Part shown: piece by piece, positions 25,501 through 37,500 of the stretch
Numbering within the stretch: the stretch's first letter is position 1
How the letters are laid out: every line of letters begins with the position of its first letter
Assembly: GCA_949358305.1 (NCBI GenBank)
Contig: OX442323.1
Coordinates: 5,208,001-5,272,000, forward strand
Source of the DNA: Strigamia acuminata
Taxonomy: Eukaryota; Arthropoda; Chilopoda; Geophilomorpha; Linotaeniidae
Length of the DNA: 64,000 nt
Direction of reading: 5' to 3'
The notes under the pieces: model-generated
Databases searched by the model: none
Told to the model about the DNA's origin: nothing
Seen by the model: only the letters and a program-made list of their open reading frames with translations
Program-made: the position numbers and the translations under genes

Positions 25501-28500
25501 TAATTTATTTCCTATCAACTCCTGCTGAAATCTACACCTTCGCTCTACTTACATCATTCAAAAAGCTGCATAAAAAACCCAAATCACCATCTAAATAACT
25601 AGGGCTTTAAAGCACCTTAGGTAATTCTCCGTTTTCCATATAAAAATTGCACGCTCAGCAAGAAATGAGAAAAATTGTTCCACTTTTTCTTCCTTCCTGC
25701 ATTTAAAATAATATATTCTTAGGTGATTATCTCATTATCAATTCTATCTGGACGTTAGAAGGAAGGAACCATGTTGATGACTCAAAGAAAATGAGTCAGG
25801 TGAAACGAGTTTCAACGGAAAAAAAAAAACTTTCATCAAAAACACATTCAACTTCATTCAAACGTCAATCTGCATTGCTAATGACACATTTCACTCCACT
25901 TACTGCCAATTCTAACACATCACGACGTACCTACAAATTCACCTTTGACTTAGATCATCAGTGAGATAAGAACCAACTCGTCAAAATTATGCTTTCGGGC
26001 AACGCGCAAATGCAAGAAGTGTTTCTTAGCAACAAAGCAGCTGCGTTCGCAAACTTTTTTAAAACCTGCACTGACAGTGCCCGTGTTTGCACGCGGATAT
26101 AAACTTGCAATCGGACTTTGGCCGATAAATAATTCCAGTCTCCAGTGGCAAAGTCGAATAAGCACTTTTATTATTTGCAAAGTGCACTACTCGGTTGCAG
26201 CTGGACCAGCACTTTGGCCTGGTCTATAATCAAAACGCTGACCATCTAGATGGCCCATTTTGTTTCATGATTTATTGCCCTTTCCTAAATCTGTAGTGCA
26301 GGTGTGTACAACGGCTTTCAGCCAATAAAAAAAGTGTACGAAATAATGTTATCAACACCAAAATATTAAAGACAGACATAAAAAAAATTGTTTTAAATGA
26401 ACCCCCATACAGCGATCCACTTTCTCACCAGCATTCAATAAAATTTTAATGTTTTGACCAAAGCTGAATAGTGAGCCTACACTCAGGAAAACATTACAAA
26501 AAAATATGCAAATAATGAGTACCGATATGCAATAATTTAATCTTAATCGGTAAAATACGGTACATGATTTACTGTCGAAAATCTTTATAACGAATCGCGA
26601 TATAACGAATTATCGATATAACGAATACCTAAAAATGGCCGGTTTGGTTGGCTCGCCATAGAACACCATGTTAAAAATTCTCGATATAACAAACTTTCGT
26701 TATTACAAACCAATTTTTTGGGTTCCTTGTGATTCGTTATAAAGAGGCTCGACCGTAGTAAATTTACTGACCGATGTTCCGCTGTCAAGTTGTCGGCCAA
26801 AACCGCAGTGCAGTTCAGTTATGATTTTTGAGCTAAAACGCCATTATTGTTCTTTGACGTCATGTCAACACGCGACTAACGACAACAACTGAAAATATCA
26901 GACTAAACCAGTCGCCATTTTTTAAGATGGATCAAGACAACCCTCAGTTAAGCGATTTATAAATACAGTTTAAAAATGCTGTTTAGTCTAAACGACTTTC
27001 CGAATTGCTTAAAGCGTGGCCTTCATTCCAGGTCGAAACGGATGAGTTAAACTCCAATTAGCAATCGTAAATATTCAAATCTTAATAGTTAAATTAAAAG
27101 CCAATAACTTCTGGGCAAAACATGCCATGTAAAACAGGTAGAAATTGTTAGCTAATCAAAATGTACATGTCGGATGAATATTTTTCAAACCACACGTCAG
27201 CTTATGAATTTAAACATGAAAAACTCTGAGAAAAATCATTAAAACCGTCTCAAAATGTCAATTAATAAAGCTGAACCCCTCCCCCACCAATAAACAGCCT
27301 AAAACCTATTTTTTTCCCCTACTAACTTAACAAAATTAAAACGTCCATTGAAAATTAGGTTTACAATTTCAAATATGACAGTTCCATGAACCGCATATTC
27401 ATCTAAAAACCAGAAGAAAAGAAAAAAAACACTTTCTTCCCATGTCAAAATTAATAATTCCACTTCCTGAACCTAAAACAGCAATAACGTCCAAACAAGT
27501 TGTATTTACGACGACAGTAAATAGCAATTTGTTCACACAATCAATGTAGGTTGATTCCCACGAGACTAAGCAAGTAAACCAAGTGGACAGAAGTCATTTG
27601 TTCTTCCTCTTCCAAACTAGATCATTTACTACATCAAATGAGGTCCACTAAGGCCGAGATAGCAAAAAAAAAACGGAAATTGCAAAAAAAAAAAATAACA
27701 ATATCATCTTTTCTAGATGAATATCATGACAATTTTCTCCCAACGCCTCCATAATTGTGCACGTTTCCAAATCTCAAAACAGCAGGAAATTACATTTGTG
27801 CCATCTGTTTTCTTTTGACACAAACTCCCCACATAAATTGCAATATAAACAACTCCATTTCTCTCATTTTTGCGTGAGTTTTTTCATTTGTTTCCGCTTA
27901 ATTGACACCGTGCTCACGGTTAAATAAACACAAACAAAACTGTGGAGCAGCGTACACGTTGGAACAGGATTGCATCTTTTAAGACGACATGACGAAAAAG
28001 CACTCGACTGTGAGTGACAACCGACTAATGATTCGAAACGGCTCTGAGGTGTTTCGAGGGAAAAGACAGCTTGAGAAAACTACCACAAGATCTTTTTTTC
28101 TTTTTCTATTTCTATTTTTTTTTATTCCTTCAAACTTTCAGCCGAAGAACACCCAACAAGAAGAAAGACATAAAGTGCCGTCTCATGCACTTCAATTTTC
28201 AAACATGCATGACCAAACCCTACAACGCTGTTTGAGAGACGGTACAATCTACGAAAACCTATTAGGGCCATCGCGGTCTCTTTTGCACAGGCAAATTTTT
28301 ACGTTTATTCAACCTAACCGTTGCAACGATGAAATTACACGCTGTGAATGTGAGATTTCTCGAAGAAATGCAGTCAAGGTTTCTATTTATACGGTTTTTG
28401 CTGTTTCACCCAACAGCAAAAACATGCGAGATTGTATCGCTACGTGATTAAAGGGGATGAGTTTAACCCGCAACAATTTTTTGTACGCATAAAGCTAGGT

Positions 28501-31500
28501 TCGCATTTTTGTGTTCACACTAGACGCATCGCAAGAAAACTGACGCAACGCAAGCTGCTTGCGTCCAAAAATTCTTGACGTTGACGCCAATTCCTGCTTC
28601 AACTCCAAGTCATTGGCGTAAAATCCTTACCCGTTACCCGTCTCCAAAAGTAAGCGACGCAACGCAAGGGAAGGTCTTGCGGCCAACCAATCACGATCGA
28701 CTCCAACTCTCGTCGATTCACGTCTGGTTGGCGAGACTTTGCCACATGCAAACAGGCCACCGTTTTCGGATTCTGGAACTAATTCTAGAACTAGATCCAA
28801 TTCCAGGTTTCATTGACACCATCCGATTGGCAAGATGCAACATCAATTGTTTCAGCTCTGTTCACACGTGCACTACAATGTGAACAGACTCTGCGTTGCA
28901 TTTGACTAATTTTTCCTGTGTTGCGTCGCCCCTACCGGTAGTGTGAACACAAGTGTGAACCTTTAACAGTAGGTGCATTCAAAAACTCTAAAACGTATGC
29001 AAAACTTGTTTCGTGTTTGAACGTGACGTCATTCCCATTGAATAACATTCCAACCACCTAGTCTAAAGTGAAGTACACATAGTCTTTCTGAGGTCAAATA
29101 TTCCGCCAACATAATTTTAGAGATTGTCAGACTATAAACGCATTGATTTATTCTGCCTGTGCATCCACCTGTCTTTCCGTGTGCGGAAATTTAGTACACA
29201 CAATCCACGCACAGGAAATAGATGCAAATAAGATTATCGCAATGCCTTCTGGGTTCTCTGAATGTGTTCGTGCACAGAAACGATTGAATTTTTTTCGTGC
29301 ACCATCATTGCAAGAACATATAGAAATCCGCTCGCCTGAATGTTTCCGTGCATGTTCAACCAGTGTGTGAACCACATCATCCTGAACATTTTGCCACACA
29401 AAAAATTGCCATTCCCAGCACGGAATCAGGCTGTGTATTGTATACTTATACTCAGCGTAACTCGTAAAGCCGTATCTATTTTGAATTTAATTGTAAAAAC
29501 TAAAACCAGGCATAAAACACTTCACAAACCACGGTTAATTTCGTCTTTTCCACCATGGCCCCGATACGTCACGTACAAACCGCTTGATTTATGGGCAACG
29601 CGTCTCCATTTTGATATAAAAAATAAATTTCTATAAAAATAAGCCCAACTTTTAAAAGCATGTGTTGCACTTGTAGAAATTGAATCGACACTTTCGAAGA
29701 GACAAACTCGCACTAGATGAATGGTGTGTCAAGAGTCATTCGTCTTAGGTATATTTACCCGTGCAAAAAGTGTGATGGAAAAAAAAATTATGGTCGAGAA
29801 AAGAAGCGAATGAATGGACATCCGTGCATCCGTCCACTCCACTCGGACTTGAGCGACTGGCGCAAAATGCTTACCTTTGAGCAGTGAAAACATCTCTTTG
29901 TTGACGTTGCTTTAGCTGCACATTCTTGCGACTCTCGTCAAGCATCGAGTCCAAGCACAAGTGCATCATTGCAATTTGCAGTAGGGCTGCATCGATCGAG
30001 GTTTCTACTCAATGGAAGCCTAGGGAGGGGGGAGAAGGTGAAGACGACGGGGGAGACGTGGGCACTGATCAATGAACAGCAAGAGCACAAGGCAAACCCA
30101 TCACTTGTTCCAGGTTGGTTGCTGAGTCAATTAAAATACTTCCCTCAGTATTATGGAAAATGGCAGTTAATTACTCCGCTTTCTTCGCTTGAAACCCATT
30201 TTTTTTTATTTAATAAATCAAAAAAGTATATTATTAAAAATTCAATTTATAATATTTTCATGCGCAGTGATGGGGAAATAGATTAGATTTCCATAGACTT
30301 CTGTGTTTATTAAAATCGATAGAATTTTGCAGCTATAAACATCCAATTCCAACAGACTTTTTGGCATTTATTTCATCTGGTCAGCTTAATTGGGGATTCA
30401 CTCGATCTAACCGTACACGTAATACCGTACACTAGACTGCGAACTGAGAAATTGTACCGTATTACCTCACATTAAGCGGCATGCCGTCGGGCATGGGTTT
30501 AGCAGGTTTTTAAAATTTTGTTCAAAAAGTGTATACCGGCATGCCGGTATAAGTGAAAAACCATTTTTTCTTGGTTTATTTAAAAGAGTCCAGATGAATA
30601 ATTATATTGGATTTTGGGTCTGAAATTTGAGTTTTATTGATATTCTAAAGATTATTACTAAAATTTGGAAAAATTTATACAAATTTCCTACATTTTGGAC
30701 ATCTATCGCACCGCTGTGCGGCGAAAGCGTAATTTTCCGGCCGCGTTTGAGTTATTGAAAGTTTTTAAATTTCAAACAGAAGTCAAATTGCGCATGCGCA
30801 ACAGTTGGATTTCCAAAAAAATTAAGGCCATTCAAAGTTGAAATCCGATTTCCTTGATTTCAGAAAATCAAGAAAATCACAATTTCGGAAATCCATTTTA
30901 TATTGAACGCACCTATTGTATTGTATGAGACCAAAAAACCACCTCACATGCTCACAATACTACATCTACATAATAAAGTGGGGCCACCCACCCCAGAAAG
31001 GGGGGGCATGGCCCCCATGGATCCGCCCCTGTTCAATTATAGCATAAAACAGCCCATAATTACAAAGGAAAAATCACAAGGTGCAAACTCCCTAACAGAA
31101 ATGGATTTCTTCCTCATATATCCTAAAAATGATGAATACAAATTGCCTTTTTCAAAATTAAAAACCAGAGAAATAAGATTTTAACGAGATAAATTTCAAA
31201 TTTATAATCCCCCAAAAGAAAGGAAAAGAAAAATTACATTTTTATCAATTAAGATAAGAACAGGATACCTTAAAACCCCGAGTGAATTAAAAATTTTATC
31301 AACCTAGATTCCTTCTCCTCTTCCTCACCGCAAACGCACATTAACGAGTTTTGACATGCCTCTATTCCATCCCATGCAATGTTTACGCCGCGTCCCACTG
31401 CAGTTATAAACTCTCAAAGAGACGAGAGCTTTGCGAGAAATAGAAATCTCAAAATCCACACCGACTTTGCCTCGCAGGAATCATAATTTCCACAATTGCA

Positions 31501-34500
31501 ATGCTGGCAACAACCGATATCACCAAACCGTATTTCATTCGACATTGCTATTGCCACTGACCCACCCACCCACACCACCCAAACCACCTACTGAGAGATT
31601 ATAGTGGAATTTTATGGGGCGCCAAGGGAGGATAAGAAGTAGAAAGCGAAAAATAAAATTCACATTTCAATGAAAACAATAAAACAACATGTTTATTGGT
31701 CTGAACGATTTATTAATTGATGCCATTGTGCTGTTTGCCAGCTTCCTGTGGATAAACAACAACAAAAAGCAGTCAATTCACCGCAAGATGGAAGGAAGGC
31801 TGGCTCCTGCCTGGCGTTAAATCGAGTTGTCCGTTCCCCCATACCTCAAGGAAATGGTGAAACTGATACACAAACATCGACCAAGTAACATTTTTTTTTA
31901 CATCACGTTTTACTTAGGTGAACTTGTTTTTTTTTTAATTTTGTTTCTTTAACAAAAATAATGCGATTTGTGCATTTGCCTTATTTATATGTTGTCACAG
32001 TTTTCCAGAAAAGTGAAAATCCAAATTTTATTTTTCACCGCAAACATTCTTATTTCAAAAAACCTAAGTCAGTTGTTTGAGGTAGATTTTAAGGGCATGG
32101 CCTTAAATGCGAATTTGACACTTCCGAAAAATTTTGTACAAATTTCAAATAAGGGCATGCCCTTATTGATAAGCATGCCATTAAAAGTGGAATCGGATTT
32201 TTTAAGGAATTTCAGCAACCACAACACGCAGTAATTTCAATATGGAATTATTTTATTGAAGTATAGCAATAACTAAAACCCGGATGAATGCATAAATGCA
32301 TAGGAATTATTTTTATTCAATAAAAAGCCAAAATTGACTATAAATGCATATTTTTTTGAAAATCTGAAATAAATGCATAGATCGGCATTTATCCGGGTAA
32401 AATGGTGATTTGTCTTTTTTTAACGTTATGTAACATGTACGTATCAATTTTTGCCTTTTATTTAAGACACATATCATGTACGTATGCTTGCATTTGGAAA
32501 ACTGAGGACTACGCAAAAAAAAGACACCAGGGAAAGTCACTAAATTAGTGTTTTATTTTGCATTAATATCCGGGGTCTAGCCATAACGATTGGTTTCCAT
32601 CTAAACATGCCCCTTTTTCCGCAAAAAGCAAAATTCCATTTAGTTTACCATAATTTACCGGAAAACGAACGCCATGTATACACAATATTCCAAAAAAAAA
32701 TTCTATTTTTCCCTTTCTGTAAAAAAAAAAAAAAAAAAAAAACAAAAAAAAAAAACTATATCCATGTAAACTTAGAAGCTGTCAACCAAATTAGAATAAA
32801 TTTTCTTCCCATTTTTTTAAAACTTTAAAAAACATTTTGTTTCTGTCCAAAAATTCGAAAATAGAACCACGTTTCCTACACTTTATTTTTGCCCATATTA
32901 ATACATCATGATGTGTATCAACTAAACTCAAATTTACTGCAAGAAACATGAAACTCTCCACATTAAAAAAAAATCACACATGATTAAAATTCCAAAAATA
33001 CTCCCTAACTTCTGACCCAAATGGTTCCCGGGTCAACAAAATTTATAATGAACTCACGATACACAAACATTAATCAACCAAATTTATATATCAAAAAAAT
33101 AAAAAAATAAAAAATAAAACAAAATAAATAAATAAATAAAACTCCAAACAATCGCAAAACGAGGCCAAGACATAAATAATTTATCCACTCGCCCATAACC
33201 CATTAACATAACAAAGAGCAGGTGAAGGGAGTGTCCCCTTCCATTCACAACTTTCTTAGGACGGATTTCCTATCCATCTGTTAGGACAGGTGTTGGATCC
33301 TATTTATCAATGAAATGTCACTCATTCATCCCCACACACAAATCCTAATCAAAAGCCCCCTGTCGGCCCGTATCATCGCTAAACCGTCATTATTATTCGC
33401 ACTTGCTAACAAAAGAACATCAACCTTAAAATTTTTCTCTCAACACTCAACTCGTGCCTCCAAGAAGAAGAAAAAAATTCACTTGGGGTCCGTGAGGTGA
33501 GATTGTCGATCTGAGATGGGTGTTTATGTGGTGCTATCTCATTGAAAGAATGCCTGCCAGCTAAACACGGAATAGAATCGTCGCCTACCGTTCCACATAC
33601 CCTCCTCCCATTTCCTGATGATATCTACCAGAGAAAATCATCAAGTAAAAAATTCAGACAAAAAGAAATTAAATAACTCGGTTGCTAGCTACTAACTTAG
33701 CGAGAGAGAGATTTAATTTTATCTCGACGGTGAATTAAAGCTCATTATTTCTTCGTCAAACATCGTATCTCTCCCTTTGTGCCGCATTTTGCCAATGTGC
33801 AAACACGAGGATACTAATTAATGCGTTTTGACGTCGAACTACGGCTAAGAGGACAATTCTCGTAACGAAAATGGAAACCAGCGCCATTAATGAAAATGGG
33901 CAGCCAGAGCCAAAAACAAATAACAATAAAACCACAACAAATAATAATAATTATTATACTACTTCTGAAATTGCCAAATTTACATATGCCCCTATCACCA
34001 GTTGCAATGTTGAACGATTTTTTTCGCAATTTAAGTCTGTGCTTAGTGACAAACGACACGGTTTTACCACACAGCACTTAGAAATGGCACTAATTTGTTA
34101 TTGCAATAAATGATTTCACTGAAATAAATTTTTTTATTTTGCATATTTCACCTTTTTTTTTGCATATATTGAAATTTTTGGTGCATATTATATGCGCATA
34201 TAACAAAATTTTTTTTGCATACATATCCGGGGTCTAATAATAATACTGTGCCTTTCGTAAATTTTATTCAAATTTAACAATAAATTTATTGCTTTTTAAA
34301 TGAATTTTTAGAAAGAAATTAACTCTTCATATTTTGTGTGAAACAATACAAAAAAATTACAAAATAATTTAATTTTATTCCGTCGTTTCAGTATTTTTTT
34401 TTTTTTAATTTAAAACCACTTTGTGTGATTTGATTTAACCAAATTCTCCCTTTTATTCCTGCAAACTAAGTCTCTATTGATCGCCCCAACACCTTTATTT

Positions 34501-37500
34501 CTTACCCTTATAAAAATAAATGGCCCTAATACACCTAAACTATACTTGCCTACCCTAAAAAACACATCTCTTCTTGTTCCAAGAAGCATCGACTAAAAGA
34601 TTACACGAAAACGAAGATGATTGACATCTAGCAGGATTTAAAAGAAAAAGAAAAAAAATATAACAACACCTTAAGAAGCTTAAATCTATCGAAATCTTGC
34701 TTCTTCTTCCCTAATTCGATCACCAATAAACGGATTTATAGCCCAGAGTGAACGCAATTAAGGAAAGCTGTAGCTAAAGGGTGGAATGGCCTCAGAATAC
34801 AAAATGTCCGCAGTGTCCTTAAATAACGTTAAAAAAAAAAATCTAAAAACATCAAACTGTGACTTGTGTTTATCAAAATTCGAAATAATTTAAGCCGAAT
34901 AAATTAATGATTAATTAAAAATAAATTGTTTTGCACGGCCTAATGATCCTTTGGTAATAAAACGTATTCCCACGTGTGTGTTGTTGCGGCTTAGTAGAAA
35001 TGGCAAGAAATTGCAATCTTCATTTTCATAATGAGTTCGCCGGTGCCCGCCTCCACCTAGTCGCCAGACTCGGATTAATTACCGCGTAGTTATGCGCACA
35101 TTACTCAAATGGCTTTTTTGTTTACATATCGTGGAATTGCAGCGCAAGTTGTGCAAATAAATAAATAAACAAGGAAAATGAACAAAGAAAAGTGAAATCA
35201 TGTTGCCGCGTGAATCACAGCGGGTGGAAATTGAGATCCGCAATAAAACTGACAATACCGCAACATTTCCTCATCTACTCGCGCTGTTACTTTATGTGGG
35301 AGACGAGTAGTATAAACCATAAAAACCCAAGTGCAATTCAGAGAATCGAGTCGTTCATCACACCGCATATAACCTCAACGAGACTCGCAATTCTTAAGTC
35401 TCTCTCTTTTCCAGCGTGTTTTACCACTCGGGGCACAGGGTCACATCTTACAATTCTGTATTTTGTAATTCTGACATTTTGTAAAGTCGCATGACCAGAT
35501 TGACCAGATTGGAAAGCTTGACCCCTCGATCTAGCTTTTGTGGCAGCCATTTTGAATTTGGTTGTAAAAACCAAAATCCGAAATAAACCACTTCAAAAAA
35601 ACAGAAAATTTGAATGCAAATTTTGTGAAATTTTTAAATAATGCATGCCATTAAAAACACACTTAAGGACAGTCTAGTCCAGCGGTCGGCAAGTAATTTT
35701 AAATGGGGTCCGGATACTATTGAAAATTTTTATCGAGGTCCAGAAAAAAAACACTTAAAAACCTTACTAAAAACCCAAGAAAACAGAAAAAACACTTAAA
35801 AACCAAATAAACCCCCAAATAAACACACACAGCCCAAAAAATACCAATAAAACCTAAAAAACAGGAAAAACAAGAAAAAAAAACACCGAAAAACCAAAGA
35901 AACCGTGGGAAAAAGTCGCTAAACCGTCACCGCGGTCCAAGTTTCGACCTTCGCGGTCCTTATCCGGACCGCGGTCCGCCTATTGCCGACCGCTGGTCTA
36001 GTCGAACTCGCTGTTCAGTGGCATGCCCTTAAAAGCGCTTCAATACGGTATTGTAATTCATCCCAACCATGCACGGTAACTAATTTCTATTAATTTCAAT
36101 GATTTGTACGGAAGCGGGCAAAGCTTAACTGCCGCCATTATTACGACACGTGACTCGAATGATCCAATTCGATTGGTCGTCGAAAAGCAGCCAAACAGCC
36201 AAACAAATAAGGCCGTTCAAAGTTGAAATCAGATTTCTTTGATTTCAGAAAATCAAGAAAATCACGATTTCGGAGATCCATTTAATATTGAACGTACCTA
36301 TTTTAAAAATATTTAAAAAATTAGCGGTTATCACATCGCTCAATTAGATAAATTAATCAGCGCTAAACACTGCATTTTTTTCTATTTTATATCTTGATAA
36401 ACGACCTTATTCGGAACAAGAAGCGTCATAAATTTCGACTCGCTTAGCACGCATTCTTTACGACTAAAAATGTACATCATCAACAAATCCAGCTCCTATT
36501 TTTATTAAAAATTCAAAGCCGTTCCTTATCACGCATGTGTGAAAACATCTGTTGCCTCCTCCAAAACCAATATCATCAATCAATAACGCCGAAAACTTTG
36601 AAAAACCCCAGTAAAAAATCAAACATTCAAAAATCAAAAAAATGAAACATTAAAAAATGGCGTCAACTGACAAAAATGCTCAAATAGTTCAAAAATGTAT
36701 TTTACAATACACTCGTATTAGGTGCGTTCAATATAAAATGGATCGTAATTTTCTTTATTTTCTGAATTAAGGAAATCGGATTTCTACTTTGAACAGCAAT
36801 TTGACTTCCTGTTTGAAATTTAAAAACTTTCGGCCGCGTTTGATAGCTCAAACGCGGCCGAAATATCACAATTATTAAATTGCAAACAAAAATAACTGCT
36901 CTGATCGCTCTATGTACAATTCAAGATGGCTGAAAATCAACTTGGAAATCAAGAAAATCAAAGAAAGCAACCCTACACGTCGCTTTCGCAAAATCGGATT
37001 TTCTGAAATCCAATTTCATTTTCATGACGAAAAAACCATCACTTCCGGGCTCCCGAAATCAGCAAAATCAGCAAAATCCATTTTATATTGAACACGCCTA
37101 TTGCTTTTCACTAAACGCATTTAAAAAAGTATTTGTACATTAAATAATGCATTTCATAATACAATTTAAAAAAATGCATTCATATTTGACAAATAATAAC
37201 GCATGTCTTAGCATTTGCAAACCAATAGCATGTAAAAATGTATTACAAACTGCATTCTCACGAAACCCAATGCATTTCAAAATACATGGGAATATAATTC
37301 TAATATATTTTTGAACCATATGGATGATGTCAACTAAACCCCGCACCGATCCTAATTCAATTTGCCACCTACTGAAGCCAAAAATGAATAATCACCTCAC
37401 GTTTAATAATTAAAATAGCAATTAATCCACGCGGAACCGGTCGGAATAAATGTGGGTAATCTCTGCGACTACATCAACGTCTTGAAATGCGAGAAATAAA

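Noticed and set aside
27989-28447. 152-codon open frame
   Set aside because: Contains homopolymer F/L runs from T-rich DNA, no domain, no splice or homology support; it lies in the Caskin intron.
29875-29973. Minus-strand frame MMHLCLDSMLDESRKNVQ... before a GTAAGC donor
   Set aside because: It looks protein-like but ends in phase 2, which cannot join Caskin exon 2 without a stop; only the shorter MFSLLK frame is compatible.
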